Shown here one piece after another: positions 24,185 to 35,139 of a DNA stretch of 64,000 nt. The stretch spans positions 18,523,931 to 18,587,930 of the forward strand of contig NC_043754.1 in NCBI RefSeq assembly GCF_902148845.1, given 5' to 3'. The translations under genes were made by a program, and so were the position numbers. Source of the DNA: Salarias fasciatus (Eukaryota; Chordata; Actinopteri; Blenniiformes; Blenniidae). Within the stretch, counting starts at the first letter, position 1. Each line of letters starts with the position of its first letter. The notes under the pieces are model-generated. The model did not search any database. It was given only the letters and a program-made list of their open reading frames with translations, and had not been told where the DNA came from.

Positions 24185-25125
24185 CGAGGGGCTACCGGAA
24201 AATTCCCGGACTTTGATTATAACTTTTTATTTCTGACATTTCAAAATAAAACATCACTGTCGCCTTCAAAATAATCTCCATCCGCATTAATGCAGCGCTC
24301 CAGCCGTGTCTCCTACTTCACCAATGCGTCGTCAGACCCGCGCGTAAAAGTGCCATTTTTTGCCGGCTGCGATTTTTCTGTCACCTCCTCCACATCTGCA
24401 AACCGCTGTCCCTTCAGCTCCTTCTTCAACTTGGGGAACAAGAAAAAGTCACTTGAGGCTACATCTGGCGAATTAGGCGGATTGGAGAGGAGATTCATCT
24501 CATTCTTCGCCAGAAACTGTGTGACGCGCAGCGCCGTGTCCGCTGGCGCACTGTCGTGGTGGATCAACCGGGCTCCACTCCGCCACTACGCGGGCCGCTT
24601 CCTCCTCACAACCTCACGGAGCCGTCTGAGGACTTCCATGTAGTAGTCCTGATTTACAGTCTGACCTGGAGGGACAAACTCGCTGTGGACGAGACCCTGG
24701 ACAGCCAAGAAGCAGCTCAGGATTGTTTTCACGGCTGAGCAGACCTGACGCGCGGACATCTGGCCTTTTTAAACCACCCGAACCACTTATGGACCTGATT
24801 CTTCCCCAGAGCATCATCCTTGTAGGCTTGCTGCAACAAGGTGAGTGTTTCTGCTGCTGTTTTTTTCCCAGCAAAAAGCAGAATGTAATGTTTGCGCGCT
24901 GCTCTGGCTTCCCAGGCAATGTCGCCATTTTGGAAAAAATCGAAGACGCAGCTGCACTCTGTTACTATAAATAGCGCCTGACAGGCGTCAGTGTAACTCT
25001 GGGAGCTCAGCTTTTCCACAGATGTGCAGGAGGCTTACCTGTAACACATCTGACGGCCAGAAGTCGAAACTCATTATTATTATTATTTTATGACCACAGT
25101 CCGGGAACTTTCCGGTACCCCCTCG
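24185..25125 (-). mobile_element. mariner DNA transposon, internally deleted
   Basis: Terminal inverted repeats (left CGAGGGGCTACCGGAAAATT, right in reverse CGAGGGGGTACCGGAAAGTT) and TA on both sides (24183-24184 and 25126-25127) define a 941 bp element. The minus strand encodes an N-terminal helix-turn-helix part at 25019-24729 (KKTAAETLTLLQQAYKDDAL, VHKWFGWFK). The C-terminal catalytic part is at 24567-24313, with HHDSAPADTA where mariners have HHDNAPAHTA, and SPDVASSDFFLFPKLK. The middle of the transposase is missing (typical length is about 1.3 kb) and the frames do not join, so it is inactive. Confidence 0.88.
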
Positions 25126-25579
25126 TAGATCAAAGCCACAAGTTTCTTTTCACAAAAAACTCGTTTGCTTGTTTTTTGTTGGTTTTTTTGGCCAGAGAGA
25201 GGTTTTTTTTGGTGAAACCAGCCTGTGTTCTACTGCTGATTACCAAAGAAGAAAGATAACTAAAAACATCTTTTTCGTGAAGAAAGAAGAGTCTACTATT
25301 CTTTTGGTAGTTTTAGTGTTTACATACTCATTTAGCAGAACATTCTGAGGGTCTTTAAAAATCAGTGTAAATCCTGGGGCTCTCTGCTCAAAAAATGTCA
25401 GGGAGTCAATGAGTAGCTTGTGTGAAATACATGAACTCTCTGCTGTAGAGAGAAAACTTACAACAGGTTTATATAAAACTAAAATACAAAGAAAACTCAG
25501 CTGAACGAGCATTTACAAAAAACCAGCGAACAGAAGCTCATTGGTGTGAGGATACACACACATGCAAACAGAACTCAGA
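25126..25579. other. Intergenic, no gene seen
   Basis: Unremarkable AT-rich sequence between the mariner and the duplicated block. Part of 25400-25560 matches 13260-13400. Confidence 0.4.
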
Positions 25580-26110
25580 TCTATTATCACCCTTTCAGAC
25601 ACACAATGTTGCAGCAGGAAGTAACTTTTTAAGTAGCCAGCACTCAGCATTCAGCTGTTGTTTTGAGCCGTGTGGTGAACTAGTCGAGAACTACGGGTGG
25701 AAACTTCAGACCTGTGTTTCAGCACAACAGGAAGACTGGCCTGTGGCTTCCAAACCACAGCGTACGGCAGCTCAGTCAAGACCCCCGGGGCGGAGAGAGG
25801 CCATTTTCTAAATGCAGCCGTGCAAAACTGACGCCATCTCACAGATGTAGAGAAAACACACGTCACCAGCCGGTTCAGGTTTTCACAATGTGCCGTCTCA
25901 TGTGAACACTCCTGAACATATCATGATTAATGCCCTGCATTGTTTGAGGGGCCTCAGATGCATCAGATCATGAAGTTAAAATGCTGGAGGGAGGTCTTTA
26001 TTTGTCGTCTGCAACCGCTTTACTTATTTTGCACTGAAGATTATTCTATAATTTTAATTAATCTTTGTGAGACTCATAAAATATGTCCTGTCATGAAATA
26101 TTTTAACAAA
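25580..26110. repeat. Segmental duplicate of 13440-13990
   Basis: This is the second copy of the block at 13440-13990 (see TGTGGCTTCCAAACCACAGC in both). It sits just before the D-type relic, as the first copy sits before NITR-D, supporting tandem duplication of the whole unit. Confidence 0.85.
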
Positions 26111-26284
26111 AATTCTTCCTCCACTCATTTTTTTAACCAGAATAATAATATGCTTAAATACACAAAAAATGCTGCAATAACACCACGACTGGCTCTCATC
26201 TGTTCATGAACTGAATACTTGCCTGAAGTCCAGATGGGTTAAAATAGATTGAGTTTTATTATGAGGCTGTGGTGGCTTCTTTTT

Positions 26285-26426
26285 TTTAAAGTATGATGTC
26301 TCCTTCTGCCCAACTCCTGCAGGCGAAGCTGAATCTTCTACCTTGGTGTATTTTCTGAGCTCTCCTTTGGCATTCACCACCCTCAGTGGCATTCACAGTG
26401 TACAAACTTCGCAAAAGACTCAAATG
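26285..26426 (+). pseudogene. D-type NITR relic: TM exon cut by a LINE (left part)
   Basis: AAAGTATGATGTCTCCTTCT through TACAAACTTCGCAAAAGACTC aligns with the NITR-D transmembrane exon and its acceptor (17018-17163). It carries a shortened hydrophobic core: a segment around TTGGCACTCACCACCATCCTG is partly lost and the frame is changed. The copy is interrupted at 26426 by the LINE. Leader, V and I exons that should lie upstream are absent: homology jumps from block 25580-26110 (equivalent to 13.4-14.0 kb) straight to this exon (equivalent to 17.0 kb), so about 3 kb including them was deleted. Confidence 0.8.
26415..26426. repeat. Target-site duplication of the LINE, left copy
   Basis: AAGACTCAAATG occurs here and again at 29789-29800, exactly flanking the LINE. 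Confidence 0.9.
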
Positions 26427-29400
26427 CCATCCATCCATCCATTTTCTACCGCTTATCCGGGGCCGGGTCGCGGGGGCAGCAGTCTCAGCAGGGATGCCCA
26501 GATTTCCCTGTCCCCAGACACTTCCTCCAGCTCCTCTGGGAGGATCCCGAGGCGTTCCCAGGCCAGCCGAGAGACATAGTCTCTCCAGCGTGTCCTGGGT
26601 CTTCCCCGGGGTCTCCTCCCAGTGGGACATGCCCGGAACACCTCCCGAGGGAGGCGTCCAGGAGGCATCCTAAACAGATGTCCGAGCCACCTCAGCTGGT
26701 TCCTCTCGATGTGGAGGAGTAGCGGCTCTACTCCGAGCTCCTCCCTGGTGACTGAGCTCCTCACCCTATCTCTAAGGGAGCGCCCAGCCACCCTACGGAG
26801 GAAGCTCATTTCGGCCGCTTGTATCCGGGATCTTGTCCTTTCGGTCATGACCCAAAGCTCATGACCATAGGTGAGGGTGGGAACGTAGATTGACCGGTAA
26901 ATCGAGAGCTTCGCCTTTCGGCTCAGCTCCTTCTTCACCACGACGGACCGATACAACGACCGCATCACTGCAGCCGCTGCACCGATCCGCCTGTCAATCT
27001 CACGCTCCATCCGTCCCCCACTCGTGAACAAGACCCCAAGATACTTGAACTCCTCCACTTGGGCTAGGGTCTCTCCACCAACCTGGAGGGGGCAAGCCAC
27101 CTTCCTCCGGTCGAGGACCATGGCCTCGGATTTGGAGGTGCTAATCCTCATCCCTGCCGCTTCACACTCGGCTGCGAACCGCCCCAGTGCATGCTGTAGG
27201 TCCGGGTTCGATGAAGCCAACAGGACAACATCATCTGCAAAAAGCAGAGATGAAATCCTGTGGTTCCCGAACCGGAACCCCTCCGGCCCCTGGCTGCACC
27301 TAGAAATTCTGTCCATGAAGATTATGAACAGAACCGGTGACAAAGGGCAGCCCTGCCGGAGTCCAACATGCACCGGGAACAGGTCCGACTTACTGCCGGC
27401 AATGCGGACCAGACTCCTACTCCGGTCATACAAAGACCGGACGGCCCTTAACAAGGGGCCCCGGACTCCGTATTCCCGGAGCACCCCCCACAAGACACCA
27501 CGAGGGACACGGTCGAATGCCTTCTCCAAATCCACAAAACACATGTGGACTGGTTGGGCAAACTCCCACGAACCCTCGAGCACCCTATGGAGGGTATAGA
27601 GCTGGTCCACTGTTCCACGGCCAGGACGAAAACCGCATTGTTCCTCCTGGATCCGAGGTTCGACTATCGGTCGGATCCTCCTCTCCAGTACCCTGGAATA
27701 GACTTTCCCGGGGAGGCTGAGGAGTGTAATCCCCCTATAGTTGGAGCACACCCTCCGGTCCCCCTTTTTAAACAGGGGGACCACCACCCCGGTCTGCCAA
27801 TCCAGAGGCACCGTCCCCGACAGCCACGCGATGTTGCAGAGACGTGTCAACCAAGACAGTCCCTGCACATCCAGAGACTTAAGGTACTCAGGCCGAATCT
27901 CGTCCACCCCCGGTGCCTTGCCACCGAGGAGCTTGCCAACCACCTCAGTGACTTCAGCTTGGGTGATGGACGAGTCCACCTCTGAGACCTCAGCCTCTGC
28001 TTCCTCCACGGAAGACGTGGCGACGGGATTGAGGAGGTCCTCGAAGTATTCCTTCCACCGTCCAACAATATCCCCAGTTGAGGTCAGCAGCTCCCCACCT
28101 CCACTGTAAACAGTGTTGGCGGAGACCTGCTTTCCCCTCCTGAGGCGCCGGACGGTTTGCCAGAATTTCTTCGAGGCCGACCGATAGTCCTCCTCCATGG
28201 CCTCCCCGAACTCCTCCCAGACCCGAGTTTTTGCCTCCACAACTGCTCGGGCTGCAGTTCGCTTGGCCTGCCGGTACCCGTCAGCTGCTTCGGGAGTCCC
28301 ATGAGCCAGCAAGGCTCGATAGGACTCCTTCTTCAGCTTGACGGCAGCCCTTACTTCCGGTGTCCACCACCGGGTTCGGGGGTTGCCGCCACGACAGGCA
28401 CCGGAGACCTTACGACCACAGCTCCGAGCAGCTGCTTCGACAATGGAGGTGGAGAACATGGTCCACTCGGACTCAATGTCCCCAGCCTCCCTCGGGACAT
28501 GAGAGAAGCTCTCCCGGAGGTGGGAGTTGAAAGCCATGCTGACAGAGGGTTCCGCCAGACGTTCCCAGCAGACCCTCACAACACGTTTGGGTCTGCCAAG
28601 TCTGTCCGGTTTCCTCTTCCGCCAGCGAATCCAACTCACCACCAGGTGGTGATCGGTCGACAGCTCTGCCCCTCTCTTCACCCGAGTGTCCAAAACACGC
28701 GGCCGGAGGTCAGATGACACGACAACAAAGTCGATCATCGACCTCCGACCTAGGGTGTCCTGGTGCCAAGTGCACTTATGGACACCCCTGTGCTCGAACA
28801 TGGTGTTCGTTATGGACAAACTGTGACTAGCACAGAAGTCCAATAACAGAACACCACTCGGGTTCAGATCGGGGAGGCCGTGCGATCCAATCACCCCCTT
28901 CCAGGTCTCACTGTCGCTGCCCACGTGGGCGTTGAAGTCCCCCAGTAGAACAATGGAGTCCCCAGTCGGAGCACTGTCCAGCACCCCTCCCAGGGACTCC
29001 AAGAAGGCCGGGTACTCTGCACTGCTGTTCGGCCCGTAAGCCGAGACAACAGTGAGGCACCTATCCCCGACCCGAAGGCGCAGGGATGCAACCCTCTCGT
29101 TCACTGGGGTGAACTCCAACACATGGCGGCTGAGCTGTGGGGCTACAAGCAAACCCACACCAGCCCGCCGCCTCTCACTGCGGGCAACGCCAGAGAAGTG
29201 GAGAGTCCAGCCCTTCTCGAGAGGTTGGGTTCCAGAGCCCAGGCTATGTGTGGAGGTGAGCCCGACTATATCTAGCCGGTACCTCTCAACCTCCCTCACA
29301 AGCTCGGGCTCCTTCCCCGCCAACGAGGTGACATTCCATGTCCCTAGAGCCAGTCTCTGTGTCCGGGGATCGGGTCGCCGGGCACCCTGCCGTCGGCTGC

Positions 29401-29788
29401 CACCCAATCCACACTGCACCCGGCCCCTACGGTTCCCTCGGTGGGTGGTGAGCCCACCGGAGGTCAGGCCCACGTCGTCCCTTCGGGCTGAGCCCGGCCG
29501 GGCCCCGTGGGCAAAGACCCGGCCACCAGGCGCTCGCTTACGAGCCCCAACCCCAGGCCTGGCTCCAGGGTGGGGCCCCGGCTGCGCCATACCGGGCGAC
29601 GTAACGACCTTTGTTCTTTTCCTTCTCATAGGGGGTTTTGAACTGCTCTCAGTCTGGCCCGTCACCCAGGACCTGTTTGCCATGGGAGACCCTACTAGGG
29701 GGCATAAAGCCCCCCGGCAACATAGCTCCTGGGATCATGCGGGCTCTCAAACTCCCCCACCACGTTAAGGTGGCAGTTCTAGGGGGAG
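26427..29788 (-). mobile_element. Near-complete Rex3/RTE-like LINE
   Basis: A 3.36 kb non-LTR retrotransposon inserted antisense to the NITR array, flanked by a 12 bp duplication (26415-26426 and 29789-29800). It ends 3' in ATGG tandem repeats (26427-26441 on the plus strand as CCAT). It contains one uninterrupted frame of 1076 codons (29683-26453). Absence of frame damage plus perfect target duplications suggests a recent insertion. It shares tail and 3' coding sequence with the fragment at 113-576. It lies inside the transmembrane exon of a NITR copy. Confidence 0.9.
26453..29683 (-). CDS. LINE ORF: APE endonuclease plus reverse transcriptase
   Basis: The 1076-residue protein would nick target DNA and copy the element RNA by target-primed reverse transcription. 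From the N-terminus: a basic leader (to about 100); an AP-endonuclease-like domain ([13 protein letters not shown] near 110; GDFNAHVG near 247; [13 protein letters not shown], the SDHH region, near 340); a reverse transcriptase with [12 protein letters not shown], the finger/palm LRQGCPLSP and the catalytic [10 protein letters not shown] near 814; and a C-terminal RTE-type region ([34 protein letters not shown]). No frame break is seen and all these motifs are present, so it may be enzymatically competent. No separate ORF1 is seen, as is usual for RTE-type elements. The start Met was taken as the first in frame; initiation could lie further in. Confidence 0.9.
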   Translation of the reverse strand: MANRSWVTGQTESSSKPPMRRKRTKVVTSPGMAQPGPHPGARPGVGARKRAPGGRVFAHGARPGSARRDDVGLTSGGLTTHRGNRRGRVQCGLGGSRRQGARRPDPRTQRLALGTWNVTSLAGKEPELVREVERYRLDIVGLTSTHSLGSGTQPLEKGWTLHFSGVARSERRRAGVGLLVAPQLSRHVLEFTPVNERVASLRLRVGDRCLTVVSAYGPNSSAEYPAFLESLGGVLDSAPTGDSIVLLGDFNAHVGSDSETWKGVIGSHGLPDLNPSGVLLLDFCASHSLSITNTMFEHRGVHKCTWHQDTLGRRSMIDFVVVSSDLRPRVLDTRVKRGAELSTDHHLVVSWIRWRKRKPDRLGRPKRVVRVCWERLAEPSVSMAFNSHLRESFSHVPREAGDIESEWTMFSTSIVEAAARSCGRKVSGACRGGNPRTRWWTPEVRAAVKLKKESYRALLAHGTPEAADGYRQAKRTAARAVVEAKTRVWEEFGEAMEEDYRSASKKFWQTVRRLRRGKQVSANTVYSGGGELLTSTGDIVGRWKEYFEDLLNPVATSSVEEAEAEVSEVDSSITQAEVTEVVGKLLGGKAPGVDEIRPEYLKSLDVQGLSWLTRLCNIAWLSGTVPLDWQTGVVVPLFKKGDRRVCSNYRGITLLSLPGKVYSRVLERRIRPIVEPRIQEEQCGFRPGRGTVDQLYTLHRVLEGSWEFAQPVHMCFVDLEKAFDRVPRGVLWGVLREYGVRGPLLRAVRSLYDRSRSLVRIAGSKSDLFPVHVGLRQGCPLSPVLFIIFMDRISRCSQGPEGFRFGNHRISSLLFADDVVLLASSNPDLQHALGRFAAECEAAGMRISTSKSEAMVLDRRKVACPLQVGGETLAQVEEFKYLGVLFTSGGRMEREIDRRIGAAAAVMRSLYRSVVVKKELSRKAKLSIYRSIYVPTLTYGHELWVMTERTRSRIQAAEMSFLRRVAGRSLRDRVRSSVTREELGVEPLLLHIERNQLRWLGHLFRMPPGRLPREVFRACPTGRRPRGRPRTRWRDYVSRLAWERLGILPEELEEVSGDREIWASLLRLLPPRPGPG

Positions 29789-29800
29789 AAGACTCAAATG
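29789..29800. repeat. Target-site duplication of the LINE, right copy
   Basis: AAGACTCAAATG, identical to 26415-26426. The sequence after it continues the NITR-D-like intron. Confidence 0.9.
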
Positions 29801-29940
29801 TGTAAAAAAAAAAAAAAAAAAGACTCTTTCCATTGGCAAATGATTTATATGCTGGTGTGTTTATTAGATTCTTTCTGGAAAAAAAAAAAATCTGTAAAAA
29901 CCATCCATCCAAGTATTCCACCATGTACTAAACTACAACA
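29801..29940 (+). pseudogene. D-type NITR relic, right part beyond the LINE
   Basis: After an A-run, CTCTTTCCATTGGCAAATGA through TATGCTGGTGTGTTTATTAG matches the intron after the NITR-D TM exon (17210-17258), including the acceptor of the next small exon (ATTAGATTCTGG versus ATTAGATTCTTT). The small tail exon then diverges, and sequence equivalent to 17260-17620, which would hold the ITIM exons, is missing. The copy cannot encode a receptor. Confidence 0.7.
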
Positions 29941-30059
29941 ACTCACTGACCATTTTTTGTAGAGTTAATCTTTCTCACAACACCTCAGATAAATTTTGGT
30001 TAAGTGTTATATTGTGTGTAAGGTGCGGCATTGCTGTAGGGTGAAATCGAGTTATTTTA

Positions 30060-30380
30060 GGTGTAGCCACAAAAAGACAGAACCTTTAATGTAACTTCTG
30101 TACAGGTGCGAAATATGTCTGATGTAGCGACATCCTGCGACAAACCACAATGAGCAGGCTGAGGTTGGTTTGTTGAGTTTGCTGGACGTCACATGGAGGT
30201 GTTTAACCCTCGACGCTGAGGTCTAAGAACTGCACACAGAAAATCAAATGTTACAGAGCTGCTAATTTTCAAGCCATGAGCTACAAGCATTACCCACAAG
30301 TAGTGATGGGCACGTTACGTTTGAAAACTAATTAGTTATAGTTACTAGTTACTTCTCCCGAGTTAGTAACTGAATAACTG
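30060..30380. repeat. Segmental duplicate of 17690-17995
   Basis: Near-identical to the flank of NITR-D (TGAGCAGGCTGAGGTTGGTT in both). It ends with the GTAACGAGTTACT-like AT-rich repeat. Confidence 0.8.
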
Positions 30381-31169
30381 CAGCATTAAAGTAATGTGTT
30401 ACCTCGAAACTCATTACCTTAGAAAGTAACGAGAAGAATTGAGAATTAGAAATTCTTGCTGAACGGGTTTCACTCGCTAGTTGCATTGAGTAGAACAGTA
30501 TAGATATGTTGCTACACAAAACTTTCAGTTCTTAAAACTTTTATAGCATCTAATCAGACTGCAAAGGGTATATATGTTGTATTTCAAGAAGAGCCACACC
30601 TGGCCTGCAATCATGCTCGACAGTGTCAACAGCAGCGATACTGGACATTAGTTTGTAGAAGTGTTTAACGTTGAGAGATGCTTCATCAGATTTGAGTTGT
30701 AGCTCCGTCACCAGAGGAGAAATAACACCTTTGCAGCTCCTGTGGATGGCTGACAGTAGTGGATGTTAACAGTATTCACTGTGGATTTATTACAAATACA
30801 TTTATTTTTTTATATGAACTTCATGGGTTTAATATTCTTTCATTGTATATGTTGTACTCTTTTGATGACTTATATATTTTCAAGGAAACGTTATTAACCC
30901 CACATACCACTACAGGAAGCTCACAGTTCTAGGCCATTACTGATGTCCAAAAAATATACTCAAACTGTACCTGGAAGCAGAGAAACAGCACCTTGTCCCC
31001 ATATCATGCAGATTACAGTGGCGTTCAAGGGTCTCAAGTCAAACATGATTCACAGGTTTTTCTGGTGCCGTCCTAAACCTGTAGCGAATTAGAAACTGTC
31101 ATTTATATTATCCTTGAAAAATTGACACAATGTAAATTCTTGACAACTTTGTGACCACAAAAATTGAAA
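30381..31169. other. Intergenic, no gene seen
   Basis: The first 70 bp continue the TTACTAGTTAC-type repeat; the rest shows no supported feature. Confidence 0.4.
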
Positions 31170-31620
31170 AAAATTTTTACTGTGCTATTTGTAACAAGCG
31201 TTAAACATCTGCGTTTAGTTTTCATGTCGTTAGATCTCATTTGTTATTCAAACTTTCTAATTCATTGCTTGGATTTCATTTTTTTTTTTAACCATGATAT
31301 ATCACACCTTTTGGGATTAAAAAAAACACCTACAGCCACATACTGTGCTACTCAGAACACTCGAAAGTTTTCCCCAAAAGTAGATTCTACTGACAGATGT
31401 TGAAAACACCAACTTTGAAGATCGTGATCAAGGTTTTTTTCTTTTCTTTTTTTTTTTTCTTTGTTGTGTTACGTTGAGCAAGGACCCAATCAGGAGAGGC
31501 TGGTTGAATATGAAGAACCAATCAGACATCTGTCAGTTCTGGCTGTTTTCACACTGCTCCATCCAGCAGAGAATCAGAAAAAAAAAAACTGCTGTCATTG
31601 ACATTTGGGCTGTAAGAAAC

Positions 31621-33765
31621 ATGAATCTCCAATCAAACAGGATTATCATGATGTTCCTTCTTCTTACCTCCCTTCTCTACTCTGCCTGTAAGTAAGCATA
31701 AATCCACTTTTCTCATCTTTTCAACTGAAGGGCTTTCCCAGAGTGAACCTGCAGCTTGTTTTTCTCTTTCAGGTAAAGCACAGTTAAGTGACGTCTCTCA
31801 GCCTGCTTCTTTTCAAGTTGTGACTTTAGGAGACTCTGCCAATCTCACCTGCCATCTACCTCGATTTACAAGAATGGCATTTTGGTGTAAGGTGACTGCT
31901 GGGAAGGGATTCGAGCTACTGGCCACTTTGGAGACGTTTTACAGCATCGAGAATTTCAGGCAGGAAACTGACCGACTGTCGGTGAAATATAAGGATGGTG
32001 GCGTTTCTCTGACGATCCATAAAACTGTGAGAGAGGATGTTGGAACATACTACTGTGGAGGGACAACACTAGATGCCGTAATGTTTGGAAGGGGAACTTT
32101 TCTGACGATTCAAGGTATAATTTAAATGTTTCCATCTGCATCAATTGTTTTAGTGTAAAAACTTTTCCAGACTAAGTGATGGTTTCTTTTCCTAGGTGTG
32201 GGGATGATCAGTGACACGGTCGTCCAAAAGCCAAACTCTCTGTCAATCCAGTCTGGAGAATCTGTGAATATCAGCTGCTGTGTTCGCTCACTTCACTGTG
32301 CAGCAAATCACACTGATGTCATGTGGCTGAAGAACTCCGTTCACTCTGCTCCAGAAATGATTCACTCCTCTGGATATGAAACGGGAAACTGCCAAACAAC
32401 TGCAAGCGGGGAAACAACCTGTGAATATGACTATCTCATGCAGGACCTGACCTCTGACGATGCTGGGACCTACTACTGTGTCGCCACTGTGTGTGGAGAA
32501 CTGCTCTTTGGGAACGGGACCGTGGTCCAAATTCAAGGTAAGAAAAGTCTCAGTATCTCATAACATTGTTATTGAGCAGGGCTACTAGTTCCACATGTCC
32601 ATAATTGGAAGGAATTGAGTAGATCATAACTATTCACATGAAAGGAGGATTGAGGGGTTTTAGCGCGAGAACAGAACAAGCTCATCTGTCCATGCAGTGA
32701 CCCACAAACATCAAGTTTCCTACAAGAACGTTAAAATTCCGTGTTTTTGACATTCATTCTTTATTTTGTTGAACCAGAATGTTTGATTTAAATCTTTCCT
32801 GTTTTATAAAGGAGAAAGCAAATCACTTCATCTGAGCCCAGCAGTTGTCGCCTTGATCCTGTCGAACTGCCTGCTGTTGCTGGCGACACTTTTACTTTTG
32901 TGGAGACTTTGCAGGAAACACGAGAGGTCACCCATCACAGGTGTGTGAAATTCTGTATCAGAATCAACATCATCATGTAAAACATGCAGAGCGAGTTCTT
33001 CTTAGTGCACAGGAGGAAGTAACATTTTCTTTGTTTTAGCCTCATACAGATCTCGTGATGAATCACCAGAAGACAATCAGGTAACGCATTCATTGATGTT
33101 AGCTGTTGCTCTCGCTCTTTGGTTTATTCACCGGATACCAGGGCTTTTCAATCTGGGCTTCAGAAACACATTGAACATACTCTTCCTCGTAGCTTTGAAA
33201 CGACAGCACACTTCACCGACCCTCTTGGGGGACATTTTTTCTGCACTTCACTAATCTTACTCAGAGTTAACTTTACATATTAGTAGCAGCTTCTGGAGGT
33301 CAAAGGTCTTACTCAAAGAGCCAGAGATTCAAAACTGCAAACCTCAAACAGGCGCTAACTTCTCTAATACCTCTTTAACACTGACGAACTCGCTCTGCCA
33401 AGGCGTGTGGACGGCAGCGGTGACAGACAGCAGTGCACGATGGGTTTGAGTTAAGTCGTTTTACTACTACATTACAGTGACGACAAATCAGACATTGAAG
33501 AGCGGGCGTACAGCCTTTGTTGTAAAAAGGCTGGGATGCTTTAAATTTCAACAGCAGATGTGACTCCTATAAGATCAATGTCTGAGCTCATGTTCGTACA
33601 AATGTCAAGAGTGAGTTATTTTCATGTTTTCAGTTCCGAGATGGAGTTTTATATACCACCGTCAGCTCCGACCCCAGCAACTCCTCACACAGATCGACTC
33701 TCCTGAAACACAACAGCGACACAACAGTCGTTTACTCCAATGTCCGGAGGAGCTTCAGAGACTGA
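31621..33765 (+). CDS. NITR-F: E-like ectodomain with a different two-ITIM tail
   Basis: Exons 31621-31687, 31773-32114 (V), 32196-32537 (I), 32812-32940 (TM), 33040-33080 and 33634-33765 encode 350 residues in frame. V: NLTCHL, AFWCKVTAGKGFELL, TYYCGGT, FGRGTFLTIQG. I: the six-cysteine pattern identical to NITR-E, ending FGNGTVVQIQG. The helix (VVALILSNCLLLLATLLLLW) has no charge and is followed by RLCRKHER. The last exon carries two canonical ITIMs, VLYTTV and VVYSNV, near the C-terminus. Leader, V, I and the following intron up to about 32785 are almost identical to NITR-E, but the TM and tail exons share nothing with it. The product is thus predicted to be strongly inhibitory, unlike E. 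A second in-frame Met (31648) could be the true start. Confidence 0.9.
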
Positions 33766-35139
33766 AGGACACCAGAGCAGCCGCTGGATGGAAAGACACC
33801 ATGTCCAAGGATTTATTGAAAGGAAAGTTGTATATAAACACTTTGTCAAGTGTGTTATTTTCATATCACTAAAGAGACATTTTTCAGAAGTGATTATCAT
33901 CATCATCACAAAAGTTTGGGGAAATGTATTGATTTCCTTATTCAATTATCCAGGGTCATTTAAATACTGAAATGTTGTCAGGGTTAATAATTTGTCAATA
34001 AAATTCAATAAAGAAATAAGTCATATTTTGAAGTTTCAAGTGGTTGTGTTCAGCTTTGATGGATCAAAGTCAATGAATAAACTGTCAAATCGGATTCAAT
34101 AAAGACGAGACAATGACATCGTCCATATTGTTGGGTGCAATCACTTTGTAGGCAGTGGAGCCGTGGTTAAAGCTCTGCCACACCGAGAAAGTACAGGACT
34201 GAAATATATAGAATGTTTTGTTTGTATCTCAAAAGAATGAATTAACTGGAATAGATTGCACGAAAAGAATAGATTGCATGAAAACACTGTTTATCGAAGC
34301 TCTGCATGGCAATATACTTTGTTCATCACATTGAACGCCACGGTCTCAGATTCTCCCACAAGGTACATTTGAATCTCCGAGGTCACAAATTTACACCTAA
34401 TTTACACAGATGGTGTGGATTAGTTTAAGATATCAAAGATATCAACATCACATACTTAAGAATTTGTATTTATTCTAAATCTCATGTTAGGGTTAGGGTG
34501 GGGCTGAGCTGATATGTAACGAACACCTGAGTGAGGCAGTTTTCTTCCAAGGCGGCTCAAGGTAAGTGACATTTCAGCTTCAGAGAAACACGTCTTATCT
34601 CTGAGTCTTTTTAACACGCGGTGCTCAACCTGTGTGTTTGTTGTTTCAGCGATTGCGGTTCCAGGCAGGATGCCCCAGTTTATCACAACAAGGCTGAAGT
34701 TCTGCAAACACGACGAGGAAAACAACCAAATCCTTTCACCATCAAACTGTTCCATCACTGATTTTCCTTTTCAATTCATAAAGATGCAATAAGTGTCTGG
34801 AAAATGCACGAATCCCTCGAAAAGTCATTTTATTTCATCACCACTGAATCACTGCTGTGCAACAAGTCGTGAAATTTCCTTTGATCGTAAAGCAACTGCA
34901 GGAGGGACTTTGATCATTGTGAGGGCCACGGACTGAGACTTACACCAGTACAACATCAGAATTGTGGCTTAAAAGTCACTGAAAAATCACTGCCTTTATC
35001 CAGTTTAAGTATATTATATTAATATCCAGGCATATGGTATTTTCACCCCAAAGTATAATAAACATGGATAATGTGCTTCTTTCTTATGTGATGACATACC
35101 GTTAGTATGCAAACAAGAACTACACTACTTACGACACTA
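33766..35139. other. Intergenic with one exon-like tail fragment
   Basis: AATAAA signals for NITR-F lie at 33999 and 34008. At about 34650-34760 a TTGTTTCAG acceptor-like site precedes an open stretch reading SDCGSRQDAPVYHNKAEV and ending in a stop at about 34760. The APVY core resembles the small NITR-H tail exon (RAPVYTSDI), so it may be a stray NITR cytoplasmic exon. The evidence is weak. Confidence 0.35.

Noticed and set aside
26622-29768. Long plus-strand frames across the LINE (for example 27024-27599, 28157-28717, 29052-29768).
   Set aside because: They are antisense shadows of the GC-rich 1076-codon LINE frame.
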